Source: a virus
Virus record (IMG/VR): IMGVR_UViG_3300033144_004933
Location: 1-60,814 of that record
Strand: one strand, 5' to 3'
Length of the DNA: 60,814 nucleotides
The position numbers were made by a program, and so were the translations under genes. Below, in pieces: positions 10,477-20,900 of this stretch (position 1 is its first letter; every line of letters begins with the position of its first letter). Below the pieces are notes generated by a model. It was not told the DNA's origin. It was given only the letters and a program-made list of their open reading frames with translations, and made no database searches.

Positions 10477-12903
10477 ATGAAAACTCACGCAGACGCAGCA
10501 GAAGCCATAGCTAGAGAAGAAAAGCGACTATTTGAAGTAATAGAAAATAGTGCTGACTATGATGCAACAGCTGCCAAAACCCGTATAAAAGAATTAGAAG
10601 CTCTTAAAGAGGCTCTTAAACAGGACCAAAGGGAAGTTAGAGAAAATAAGCTAAAGCAGAGGATTAAGGATGTTCACGAAGGAAAAAATGATTCTCCTGA
10701 AGAAGTACATGAACTAGCTAAAGATTTTAACGTTAATCCTTCTCAGATTAATGGAGCACTATCTCATATGGCACAAGGAGGAGATTTAGAAAAATATGAG
10801 TGGGGTGATGGATTTAAGAAATTTATGAATAATGTTGGGGAAGGTATTGGAAATTTTGTAGCAGGAACTCCCGGAGGACAAGCAATGCAACACACAGGGG
10901 CATTAGATGGGTTACAAAATTCAAACATGGCTTCTAATATATTTGGAAATGTTCCAGGAGCTTCCGGACTTTACTCTGGATTAACTGGGGGCAGTTTGGG
11001 GGGAGGAAATGCTCAGGGTCCTGGAGGAACATATTCTAATATGTATGCTACAGCAGCAGCTCCTGGTGGGGGAATGCAAGGTCCTGGAGAATATCAACCT
11101 CCTCCCGGATACAAACTAGTACATGATGCTTATTATGAAGCTGGAGGAGATATTCCAAGATATGAACAAGGAACACAAGAAGAAGGAGAAGATATTTCTT
11201 TAGCTAATAATCCTAATTTTCAACAGGTATCAAAAGATCTTCCTGAAGGAATTTCTATGTATGATTGGATGAATATACAAAAGATTCAAGAACAGGCTGG
11301 GTATAGTGCTTTATGGGGACCAAGAAATCCTATAAAAAATAAAATGTTTAAAGGAGCATGGCAAAGTTTAGAAGGAGATAATACTATATATAAGAACTGG
11401 AAACCAGAATGGAAAAATGAAACAAAATTCTATGAAAATCCTGAAACTGGTGAAAAATTATATGAAACTACAAAATATGATAAACATGGTAATCCTAAAA
11501 GAATAAAACAATCTGAATGGAAAATGCATGATCATACTTATGGTGATGGAGCAGATGATGGATATACTGAAACTCACAGAGTGTTGAATCCAGAATTACA
11601 GCGTAAGTGGAAGAAAAACATTTTTGGCAAAGAAAAGGTAAGAGAATATGAAGAAGGAGGAGATATTCCAGAATATGGATTTGGAAACTTTTTAGGAAAT
11701 ATGTTTGACCCTTTAGGATTTATAAGAAAGGGAGGAATTATTGACCCAGGAGATAAATATAATTTCTGGGGTAAACCTAAAGGATCAAATCCTTTTAGAA
11801 GACCTACTCCTCCTCCTAATTGGGGACAAAACTACGGAGGAGATCCTTATGGAATTGGAGCAAATTTTGGACAAATTACTCCTCCCGCACCTCCTGGATA
11901 CAATACTTTTGAACAAGGGGGAGATTTACCTCAATATGTAGACTGGGGAAATGTCTTGGAGGGAATAAAAGGATTTGGAAACAAAGCAGGAGATTGGATA
12001 GAAGATAACCCAGAGATAATAGAAGGAGCTTTAGAAGCAGCCAGTGCTATGCCTATTTTAAATGCTGGTAATCAACTAACTAATACTCCTAGAACTGACT
12101 ATAACGCTCGGCATAATCCTCTAATAAATAACATGATGGGGGATTTAAGTGCAGTTCCAACTATAATCGGAGAACAAGATACAGAAGTTCCCACTGGATA
12201 TATGCAGAAATTAATAGATGAGGGAATAGATGATGCAATTAAAGGAACAAGGGGTATAAAAGGACCTGAACTTGCTACTCGTCTGAGAGGTATAGATGCA
12301 AAAACAGGTGTAGAAGAGAAAGCTACAGAGATGGAGAAAAAATTAGAAAACGCTAAGCTTCAGAATTTAGTAAATTCAATAACAGGAGGAGTTGCGACTA
12401 AGAAAGGTATAGGGGATTCAATAGCAGCACAGGAACAAGCAGCAGACATGATTAATTTTCAAACAGATGCTGCTTGGCAAGATGCATATAACACTAATCA
12501 AACAAATACAAGTGAGTATTTAAGAGATGTTTTAGATAGTATGAGGGGAAAAAGGACATTAAAAGATTTGTTTGGGACAACAGGAGGGGAAGCGGGAGCA
12601 GATGTTGAAGCAGATTCTGGAATAAATGCAGGAGCGAAGGCGGGGGCCAATCTAAGAACAGATGGTACCGGAGTCACTCCTGGAATAGGGGACAGATTTA
12701 ATCCTCCAGATCCATATGATATGGGACCGTGGGGTAGTAAAGAAAGAAGAATAAAGAAAAGAGGAAGATATTTTAGGAAGTGGATACAAGAAATAGGCCT
12801 ATTTGATAAATTCATAGAAGAAGAAGATTGGAATAATTTATCTCCTGACAAACAAGACGGACTTATAGAATCAATACTTAGAGGTTCTGCAACTTCGTTG
12901 TAA
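10477..12903 (+). CDS. Large virion cargo-type protein with GGD-[LI]-P-x-Y repeats
   Basis: An 808-aa protein. The N-terminal 90 residues are a charged helical, coiled-coil-like segment (Lys/Glu heptads). Four well-conserved copies of a GGD motif follow at about residues 101 (GGDLEKYEWG), 223 (GGDIPRYEQG), 394 (GGDIPEYGFG) and 481 (GGDLPQYVDWG), each separating Gly/Pro-rich low-complexity stretches. The C-terminus (about 735-808) is a basic then acidic helical domain. It follows the preceding cargo-type gene by 11 bases, so the two are surely co-expressed and share the motif. I recognise no enzymatic domain. A structural or cargo role inside the virion is inferred from position and from the shared motif only. 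Confidence 0.48.
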   Translation: MKTHADAAEAIAREEKRLFEVIENSADYDATAAKTRIKELEALKEALKQDQREVRENKLKQRIKDVHEGKNDSPEEVHELAKDFNVNPSQINGALSHMAQGGDLEKYEWGDGFKKFMNNVGEGIGNFVAGTPGGQAMQHTGALDGLQNSNMASNIFGNVPGASGLYSGLTGGSLGGGNAQGPGGTYSNMYATAAAPGGGMQGPGEYQPPPGYKLVHDAYYEAGGDIPRYEQGTQEEGEDISLANNPNFQQVSKDLPEGISMYDWMNIQKIQEQAGYSALWGPRNPIKNKMFKGAWQSLEGDNTIYKNWKPEWKNETKFYENPETGEKLYETTKYDKHGNPKRIKQSEWKMHDHTYGDGADDGYTETHRVLNPELQRKWKKNIFGKEKVREYEEGGDIPEYGFGNFLGNMFDPLGFIRKGGIIDPGDKYNFWGKPKGSNPFRRPTPPPNWGQNYGGDPYGIGANFGQITPPAPPGYNTFEQGGDLPQYVDWGNVLEGIKGFGNKAGDWIEDNPEIIEGALEAASAMPILNAGNQLTNTPRTDYNARHNPLINNMMGDLSAVPTIIGEQDTEVPTGYMQKLIDEGIDDAIKGTRGIKGPELATRLRGIDAKTGVEEKATEMEKKLENAKLQNLVNSITGGVATKKGIGDSIAAQEQAADMINFQTDAAWQDAYNTNQTNTSEYLRDVLDSMRGKRTLKDLFGTTGGEAGADVEADSGINAGAKAGANLRTDGTGVTPGIGDRFNPPDPYDMGPWGSKERRIKKRGRYFRKWIQEIGLFDKFIEEEDWNNLSPDKQDGLIESILRGSATSL

Positions 12904-12938
12904 TAGACGGATTAAATATAACACATAAAAATACTAAA

Positions 12939-15900
12939 ATGCCTCAATTTCCTGCTATTAATCCTTACACTAAGGCTCCTAAATACACTAGGAACCCCTA
13001 CCCTCTTGATGATTTATGGAGAGCTCAGGCTTATAAAGCTATGAAGGATATAAATACAGCTACAGAAGAGTATAATAAATTTGATGAGGAAGTACAAGCC
13101 CTAGCACAAAATATAGCAAATGAGAAAGTAAATCCTGCCCAAGCTGCTTCTAAATTAGCTGCCCTTCAAAGCAAGTATAAAAAAGCTGCTCATTCAGGGA
13201 CTCTTAAACACTTTGCAGAAAACTTACTAAGAGAACAAAACTATGATGCAGCATTAAAAGGTTGGGTATCTTCTGGAAGTAAAGGTCGAATTCCTGATGA
13301 ATTTAAAGATTTTTATAGAAATCAACGAACTACAGATGCATTACAATTTGATGCTGAAGGACAACCAACTACAGGAATGTATTCAAAAGATGCTTCATTT
13401 AGTAGCTACTATAAAGAACCCTGGATTCAAGCGTATTTATCTAAAGGAGCTACAGATGTAAAATCAAGTATAATTCAAAAATACGAAGAAGAATTTAAAG
13501 TTAAATTAGATGAAAATGAAAGAGCTCATTTCTTTACAGAAAAAAAAGGAGTTGGAAGACAGAGATTAGCTAAAAGATTACTATCAATGATTACTCCAGA
13601 TTTTATTGAATCTGCTCAATTTAAAACAGATGTTAAGAATAGAGTATATTCAAACAATCATAATAAAACAGGAGCAATAAAAGAAGATGAATTCTATACT
13701 GAAGATGCAAATGGTAATATAACTTTTGATACAGAAACTGAGATGGGAAGAATATTAGAAGGAGTATTAGAAGGATATACTTATGAACAAGCTACTACAC
13801 AAATAAGGAAATCTAGTGATCCAAAAGAAGGCACCACAGGGCAAACCCCAGGAAATAAGGGAGGAGGAGGAGGAAAAAAAGAGAAGGAAAAAGTAAACAA
13901 AACACTTAAGGGAGGCACAAATACTCTTAATACTGGTTACCTAAATACTACTTATTATGATAAGAGTAAACCTAACCCTGTAGCTACTTTAGAGGGACTA
14001 GAGTCTCAATTAACTAATGTAAATACTAATATATCTAATTATGAAAATGATACTATTCCACCAGATCAAGCTCTTATAAGTGCAGAAGATCATGCAAATA
14101 ATCTAATGCAGAGAAACATATTGGGATCTAGAATAGCTAATATAAAAGCTGAAATAGAAACTTTAAAAGAAGGATCTAATTATTATCCACAGTTAAGTCT
14201 TCTTGTAGAAGATGAAGACAAGTACTTATCCGGAGAAATACAGCATAGCGGTATAGTGTATGAAGAAGGATCTGGATTAGAAGAGGGGGAATATATACCC
14301 TATGAGAAAGTAGATTTAAACAAAGTAAATTTAGAAACTATAGAAAAACATAGAAACTTTGTAGAAGCTCTATCTTTAGAAGCCCCTAACTGGATAGATT
14401 CTGATGGAGCACTTAGAAAGACTCCAAGTGGAGTACCAATAATGTGGTCAACACTAAAAGGAGTAGATGGTAAAATGATAACTGGGGATGAAAAAAAGTA
14501 TCTTGAGAATATTATGAAATTCGCAAAAGAAAAAGATCATTTAGATAAAGCGGTTACTAAGCATGTAGCAGACGAAGTAACATCTCTTCAAGACAAAGGA
14601 AACAGAACTACAGATAAAAGAACAGGCCAGACATATCCCGAAGCACAGGATGCTCTTTTTAATGTTAGAGGATTACCTCTGTATGTAAACACAAAACAAG
14701 GTATTGGGTATACAGTAGATAAACAAATAACAGGCAGTCCTAAAGCATTTGCTTGGTGGGAAATAAAAACAGTGGACGGAAAAAAAGTACTAGCTAAAAA
14801 TCCAGCCTTTGAAAAATTAATATATCATCCAGATGCAACTATAAGTGAGGAAGATTTTAAGAATCTGACTCCAGCAGAACAGCAAACGAAAAAGGACGCA
14901 GCAGAGAAAAAAGGAGGATTATATGTTATGAATACTATAGGAATTACTGAACATCAACTTTCTAGGGACCATAATAATCCTTTAATTGCAGTAAAAGTTA
15001 AAAACAAAAGTACAGGGAAAGATCATATGTACTATGTAGAACCTAATAATGATCAGAATGAGATTTTTCAAGATATATATGATAGCTATGCATTACATGC
15101 AAAAGAGCATGGGGATAAACCTTCTGAGCAGCAAGCAACTAGGATAGCTAATATGCATTATTATGATAAATTTGAAGAGGCACTAGGAATAAATATGGGG
15201 AAAGGAGAAGTATTACCTATCCCCGATGCAGAAGAGCTTTATCCAGACCACGCTTCCCATTTAACTCCTCAAGAACAACAACAACTACAGCAGTCATTAC
15301 CATTTAACATAGGAAGTCGGAGTAACGTTCTTATAGGGGGAGCAAAAGAATATAATATACCTTTAGGAGGGGGAACAAAGCCCTATATGGATGGAACAAA
15401 GCGTAAACTTTTTGGAAACAATATTGACTTTAAAATTATACAATATCCAAATGGAATAGTAAGTATAAGAAGTCCTTTCCTTATTACAGAAACAGAGAAA
15501 ACAGGAGAAAAAGAAATGGGAGGAGGGGCAGATCAGGGACAAAGACTGGCTGCTTTAAATATGGCAAAAGACGAGTATGTAAAGGCTGCCAAAACGTATG
15601 CAAAAGTACATAGATTCGCTAACAAGCATACAATGAATAGTAACAAATTTGGAGCAACAGTTGCTGATGAGAAATTAAAAGATGACCTCATAAAGTATTC
15701 TCTTATAGAAGCGGGTATTAATCTTAATAATCCAGCTACGGCAACTGAGGAGAGAAAAAAAGAAGCCACAAAGAACTATAGAGATATGGCAAAGCATCTA
15801 AATAGGGTACTCTATACTAGAGATGAATCTTTTCCAGAAGATGCAAAAGAAGATGGGGTGCTATCAGATTTATATAACATAAATTTTACTTCTAAAGGAA

Positions 15901-15959
15901 AAGAAGTAACAAACTACCTTGCTACAGAATCTCCTCCTGGGACTCCTGCGGGAAAGTAG
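12939..15959 (+). CDS. Large structural/internal virion protein; upstream partner of a -1 frameshift fusion
   Basis: A 1006-aa, mostly helical, charged protein without a recognised catalytic motif. The N-terminal 100 residues are tyrosine/proline-rich then helical. A Gly/Lys linker (GGGGGKKEKEKV) near residues 310-325 separates two halves. The last zero-frame codons are GCG GGA AAG TAG, containing the canonical slippery heptamer G GGA AAG directly before the stop, with a stem-loop downstream. A -1 shift there would extend the protein by 662 residues (1668 aa in total), adding the M15 peptidase encoded next. The protein may therefore exist in two forms: abundant without, and minor with, a peptidoglycan-cleaving tail. 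In crAss-like phages this position is occupied by large internal virion proteins, so a role in ejection is plausible but inferred. Confidence 0.55.
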   Translation: MPQFPAINPYTKAPKYTRNPYPLDDLWRAQAYKAMKDINTATEEYNKFDEEVQALAQNIANEKVNPAQAASKLAALQSKYKKAAHSGTLKHFAENLLREQNYDAALKGWVSSGSKGRIPDEFKDFYRNQRTTDALQFDAEGQPTTGMYSKDASFSSYYKEPWIQAYLSKGATDVKSSIIQKYEEEFKVKLDENERAHFFTEKKGVGRQRLAKRLLSMITPDFIESAQFKTDVKNRVYSNNHNKTGAIKEDEFYTEDANGNITFDTETEMGRILEGVLEGYTYEQATTQIRKSSDPKEGTTGQTPGNKGGGGGKKEKEKVNKTLKGGTNTLNTGYLNTTYYDKSKPNPVATLEGLESQLTNVNTNISNYENDTIPPDQALISAEDHANNLMQRNILGSRIANIKAEIETLKEGSNYYPQLSLLVEDEDKYLSGEIQHSGIVYEEGSGLEEGEYIPYEKVDLNKVNLETIEKHRNFVEALSLEAPNWIDSDGALRKTPSGVPIMWSTLKGVDGKMITGDEKKYLENIMKFAKEKDHLDKAVTKHVADEVTSLQDKGNRTTDKRTGQTYPEAQDALFNVRGLPLYVNTKQGIGYTVDKQITGSPKAFAWWEIKTVDGKKVLAKNPAFEKLIYHPDATISEEDFKNLTPAEQQTKKDAAEKKGGLYVMNTIGITEHQLSRDHNNPLIAVKVKNKSTGKDHMYYVEPNNDQNEIFQDIYDSYALHAKEHGDKPSEQQATRIANMHYYDKFEEALGINMGKGEVLPIPDAEELYPDHASHLTPQEQQQLQQSLPFNIGSRSNVLIGGAKEYNIPLGGGTKPYMDGTKRKLFGNNIDFKIIQYPNGIVSIRSPFLITETEKTGEKEMGGGADQGQRLAALNMAKDEYVKAAKTYAKVHRFANKHTMNSNKFGATVADEKLKDDLIKYSLIEAGINLNNPATATEERKKEATKNYRDMAKHLNRVLYTRDESFPEDAKEDGVLSDLYNINFTSKGKEVTNYLATESPPGTPAGK

Positions 15960-16006
15960 ACCCCTCTACTAAACAACAATCCCCAGTAGTAGAGGAACCC
16001 CCGGGG
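15950..16006 (+). promoter_or_regulatory. Candidate -1 programmed ribosomal frameshift signal
   Basis: Slippery heptamer G GGA AAG (15950-15956) in the zero frame, immediately followed by TAG (15957-15959). After a 6-base spacer comes a perfect 9-bp stem (CCTCTACTA at 15963-15971 with TAGTAGAGG at 15987-15995). The loop's CCCC (15981-15984) can pair with GGGG (16003-16006) to form an H-type pseudoknot. The -1 frame is open from the slip site through the next gene without a stop. All elements have canonical order and spacing. Confidence 0.75.
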
Positions 16007-16252
16007 AAACAAAATACTCTAGTAACCGAACCAATAGAAGATAATCCTATTAATGCTTATATTGAGGAGGCAAAAGAAAAAATAGTAGAAAAAGGAAAAA
16101 AGATACTTCCTGGTATCAAACTTTCTGATTATAAAGATCAAGCTAAAGATGAGGCAGGAATCAAAGGCATTCCCACAGAGCCTATAAAAGATGAAGATTT
16201 TAAGAATATAAAGGTATCTAAAGGAGCCCATGCTCCGTATGCTCATAATGCT

Positions 16253-17944
16253 ATGAGAACCTTCTTAACAGACCTGGACAATGAAGGTATAAAAGCAACA
16301 ATTACAGGACTATTTAGAACAGAAGGATATAACAAATCTTTAAAAGGATCTTCTCCTAATAGCTACCATTTAGATGGTCTTGGAGTAGATATAGGGGGTA
16401 CTAAGAACAATAAAAGCATTAAGCAGATAAAAGAATATGTTGATGCTGGAAATACAGTAACTGTTGATGGTATAACATATAAACCGGAATATGGATATCA
16501 TGGAGACCATTTTCATTTAGAATTAGAGCCTCAAAAAGCTCCTGCAAGTCCTATAGGCCCTACAGGACCAGAAGGAAGTATTCCTACAGGAATAGAAGGT
16601 CCAAAATATACTCCACAAGCCAAAGAAGATGAGGGTGATCCATGGTACTCTGGCCTTACAAAGGCATCTACTGATTTTATAACAGAAAATATTCCTGAAG
16701 ATGTTGTCAATGTTCTAGAAAATCCGAATGCTACACTAAAGGATAATGCAGAACTAGCTCTACACTGGGTTCAAAAGCAAACTGGAACAGGTCTATATTC
16801 AGAAGAAGCAGTTAAAGCAGAGAAACTTAAAGTATACAAAGCAAAACAGAAGAAATATCAAGAAAAACAAAAGAAACTAAAAGACGAAGCAGCAGAAAGA
16901 GAAAGAAAAGCAATAATAGATGAACAGAATAGGCAGGAGAACTTGATATTTTTAAAAGATATTCAAGTGGGGGAAACTACCAAAACACATCCCTCTGGAC
17001 ACCAAGTAAAATCTGCAGTTGTAGATTTAGGAACAAGTGCGGAAAGACCTGGTGTAAAATTTGGTATTGGTCATAATTATAAAGTAGATGGATATAAACC
17101 CAATTATTATAAGAATCAACCAAATATAGACGTTCAAAACTCACGAGGAATTATAGGAGCTTTCCATCACAAGTTTGTTCCTTATGAGCAAACAGCAAAT
17201 AATAAATTTGAAGTTCCTGTTCAGCTTGCATGGAACCAGGAAACTGGAGTCTTTACAGCTAAAAAAACTGAAGATTTGCTTCCAAATGATTTAGTAGTAC
17301 CTTACCGTGGAGGAAGCAATCCAACAGGTAATATAACAAGACTTAAAGATTTAGATATTAAAAAATTAAAAGATGGCTCCTTTGATATAACCACTGGTGG
17401 TAAACATGGTATGGATACCACTAATGGAACATCAACAATTAAAAAGAAATCAGGAAAACATTTCCATATTGGAATAGATTGGGGAGAAAAAAGGGATAAA
17501 TATGGAAAAGTAGATTATACTACAGCAAAGGGTAAAGAAAGAGTTATAAACTCAAAAGATTTAAATCAGTATAGGTCACTAAGGGGAGGTATGGTTGTAA
17601 TTTTTGATAATGAAGCTGAAGTAAGTGTTATGGTTACAGGTAGTGTAAATAAAATGTTTCAGGTTGTTAATGAGCTTCAAAAGAAATATCCAAACAAGGA
17701 GTGGAATATAGCAAAAGGAGATACAGGTACATATGCAGTATCTGCATTTAATCCAGAAGGAAAAGGCACAACAACTGTAAAGGATTTTGCTTCTTATTCA
17801 AATCAGAACACTTATGGAGAAAGTCAATATTTAGTTCTATTAGAACAAGCTCAAGAGGAAGCTAAAGAAAAGAAAAATGAAATACCTTTTATAATTCCTC
17901 CTGAAAAATTAGAAGAATTAGTAAGTAAAAGTAATAAACATTAA
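16253..17944 (+). CDS. M15-type peptidoglycan peptidase domain protein (probably made as -1 frameshift extension)
   Basis: From the first ATG it is 563 aa. An M15 (VanY/D-Ala-D-Ala carboxypeptidase-like) core is visible: SYHLDGLGVD at residues 37-46 fits S-x-H-x-x-G-x-x-x-D (Zn ligands H39 and D46), an upstream Arg (R22), and GDHFHLEL gives the HxH ligand pair (H86/H88). A charged helical linker follows (about 190-225), then a C-terminal beta-rich domain of unknown function (about 230-563). The reading frame is open upstream to 15956, and the sequence there (SKGAHAPYAHNAM) looks like the first helix of the M15 fold, so translation probably enters from the preceding gene by -1 frameshifting rather than starting at this ATG. 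Likely role: local cell-wall cleavage during DNA ejection. Confidence 0.72.
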   Translation: MRTFLTDLDNEGIKATITGLFRTEGYNKSLKGSSPNSYHLDGLGVDIGGTKNNKSIKQIKEYVDAGNTVTVDGITYKPEYGYHGDHFHLELEPQKAPASPIGPTGPEGSIPTGIEGPKYTPQAKEDEGDPWYSGLTKASTDFITENIPEDVVNVLENPNATLKDNAELALHWVQKQTGTGLYSEEAVKAEKLKVYKAKQKKYQEKQKKLKDEAAERERKAIIDEQNRQENLIFLKDIQVGETTKTHPSGHQVKSAVVDLGTSAERPGVKFGIGHNYKVDGYKPNYYKNQPNIDVQNSRGIIGAFHHKFVPYEQTANNKFEVPVQLAWNQETGVFTAKKTEDLLPNDLVVPYRGGSNPTGNITRLKDLDIKKLKDGSFDITTGGKHGMDTTNGTSTIKKKSGKHFHIGIDWGEKRDKYGKVDYTTAKGKERVINSKDLNQYRSLRGGMVVIFDNEAEVSVMVTGSVNKMFQVVNELQKKYPNKEWNIAKGDTGTYAVSAFNPEGKGTTTVKDFASYSNQNTYGESQYLVLLEQAQEEAKEKKNEIPFIIPPEKLEELVSKSNKH

Positions 17945-17950
17945 AATACT

Positions 17951-20900
17951 ATGGCTATTGATCCTATAACTGGTTTAGAAGAAAATGAAGACGAGATTTC
18001 TTCAAGAATTGATCTAATGACAGGACTTTCTGAAGAAAATGGAGAAGAATATGGAGCAGAAATTCAACCCACTGCTTCTGTAGCTGCTTCTCCCCAGTTA
18101 ATACAATCAAGCTCTACCCCTACAGAACTAGTAAATCTTGCAGGTGAAGACTATATCCCAGAAGAATCAGATAATTTTGCACAACTTATAGAAAGAGAAA
18201 AAGCAAAAGATCAAGGAATATTTGAACTATTGTATAACACTGTTGTGGGAGGAACTCTTACTGGAATACTTGGAACTGCTATAGAAACAGGAGGATGGAT
18301 ATTAGATTTTGACAATCACTTAAAAGGACTTCAAGGCTATGATACATGGGAAAAGGCATGGTATACAGAAATGGCTCATAAAATAAAAGAATCTGTAGGA
18401 AAAGAAGGAGACGAATGGTATTCTGGATGGCTTACTAATCTTCCTATTTATAGAGAAGATAGAGGTGATATGTTTGACTGGGATGATCCAGGATGGTATG
18501 CAGAATCTGCTAAAGGAATACTTGATTCTGTTATAGGATTTGGAATTCCTGGATTAGGAGCCGCTAAAGCAGTAACATTATTTAATAAAGCTACTAGATT
18601 ATCCCAATTAATGAGAGCAGCTTCAAAGTCAGGTAAACTAGAAGGTGTTGTAACATCTCTTGGAGCAGGACTCTTAACTAATTACGGAGAAGGAAAAGTA
18701 ATGGGAATGGAAATCCATGATGATATTATGGAATATGGAAAAGAAGCGGGATGGTCAGAAGAAAAATCTAGAGAATTGGCTGGAGAATCTGCAGACCAAT
18801 TCTTATTTAGTAATAGAATTTTCATGCTTACGGATGCTTTGGGGATTCATGGAATTATGAAAGGAGCTGGATATACCAGAAATGCATATAAAGCAGGGGG
18901 ATTTAAAGCAGGAGCTAAGAATTTCCTTCAAAGTTTTAAAAAATTCGGTATAGAAAATCCTTTACTACAAGGAATTAAGGAAGCCGGAGAAGAAATGGGA
19001 CAGTTTGGATTTCAGGAGGCAGGAAGAGTAGGAGCTAAAGAAAAACTTGGAATGGATGTTTCTGATGAACCTGAAAGCTATCTTGAAAGAGCACTACTTC
19101 ATGCTTTTGATGAACAAGCTAGATATGAAGGAATGCTAGGATTTTTTAGTGGGGGTCCCCAAAGGATTTTTATGTCCCAAATGCAAAAAGCTGGTACTGC
19201 AGCTCTTCCAAAAAAATGGGGAGGAGCAGGTTATAAAACCCAAAAACAAAGGCAAAAACAAAGATATCAACAACAAGAAGCTTTAGTAAAAGAAGCACAA
19301 AAAGTTGTAGGAGACTTTGTAACACGTAAGGGGGAGATGGCGGAAACTTTAGCCTATTTTAAAAGTGTAGGAGATGATGCAATGGTAGAGGCTATAGAAA
19401 ACCATGAATTTGCACAAACTGCAACTGGATTTTTTCAAAATGGAGTAGCTGAGCATCTAGAAAAACAACTGCAAGATATTATAGATTCTACTAATCTAAC
19501 TGAAGAACAAGTAAAGTTATATGGAGAAGAAGGTAAACAAAAAGCAAAAAAGTTTCTTGGTGATTTAAAGACTCTTGAAAAAGAATGGATAAGTTTAAAA
19601 GGGTATGAAAATCAAGGTCGTTTATTTTGGAATCTTCAAAGACAGAAAGCACAAAAAAGATATGAACAAATTCATTCTGAGTCTAATAGTAAGTATAAAA
19701 CATCATTATTAGATCAAGCAAATAGAATTGCAAATTCATATAAATACAAAGATAAAGAGGGAGAAGAAAAAACTCTAGAATTTGATATAGATGATATTGA
19801 TAATACTAAGGGACAGCCTGGTAAAATATATAAGAAATTTGCAGATGAGGTTAAAAAATTACCTGATTATAAAAACTATATCTTCACTAAAGGCCTGATA
19901 AAAAGTGCAAGTGATAATATTCTAGCTCTTACTAGGCAATATAGTGCAATGGAGTCTGATAAAGGACAGGAGAAGCATATAGAAACCCTAAAGGAACAAC
20001 AAGAATTTTGGAGTAACCAGGCTAAACTTTACAGTGAAACTACTCAATCAGAAGAAACCCCCCAAGAAGGGGATTTAGTAGAAATAGATAGAACAATAGG
20101 AGTTTTTAAAGGAAAAAAGGAGAATAAAGATAGGGATACTGTTCTAGAAGTAGAAATTGGAGGTAAAACAAAGTACTTTGTTGATGATGAGGAAAATCCC
20201 ATGATCAAAAGAATAGATACTAAGCAGCAAAAGGAAAATGATGAGGATGCTGAGAAAGGAGAAGCCCCAATAAATGCCCAAAGACCTAGTAATAGTAGGA
20301 CTATGTCTGCAAAAGAACTTCAAGAGCAGGCTTTACAGGAAGAGATAGAAAATTTTATGGCTAAAGTAGAAACAGGGGCTATAGAAATAGATGAAAATGG
20401 GTCTCCTGTAAATCTAACTGCAGAAGAAGCTGAGTTTTATAGGAATAACAAGAAAGCTATTGATGCAAAAATTAATCCTCAAAAAACAGTTGATACCGGA
20501 GGGATAAAACCAGAATTTAAGGGTAAATTTATTTACTCAACACCAGGTTCTGGGAAAAGTACAATAGCTAAAAACATAGATGGAGTTGTAGATATGGATG
20601 ACATTCTACATCATCTTTTAGTACAGGTAGAAGGCTTTGAAAATGTTCCTAATGATAAGTCCTTAAATGAAAATTTATACAACCTATTCAAGATAGATGA
20701 CGGAAAAACTGCTCGTAAACTATACGAGCAAGCAGTACAGGCTGCTAGAGCCCTTACTTCACAGGGACATGTTGTTCTTACTGGCAGTAGTAGATTATTA
20801 GAGGATGTTGATGTAATTGTAGTATCCAGTGATAATGAGGGACTAAAAACTGCAACCAAAGGAAACTGGAAAACTACTAGAGAAAGAGAATCAAAAGTTG

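Noticed and set aside
15957-15959. TAG reassigned as a sense codon (as in some crAss-like phages), giving a readthrough fusion
   Set aside because: Zero-frame reading past this TAG meets two further TAG codons within 40 bases in a nonsensical frame, while the -1 frame is open and meaningful. Other genes show no in-frame TAG needing readthrough.
16253-17944. M15 peptidase as an ordinary independent gene starting at its first ATG
   Set aside because: Possible, but the frame is open upstream to the slip site, the upstream residues look like part of the M15 fold, and there is no A-rich leader typical of starts here. Kept as the minimal coding segment only.
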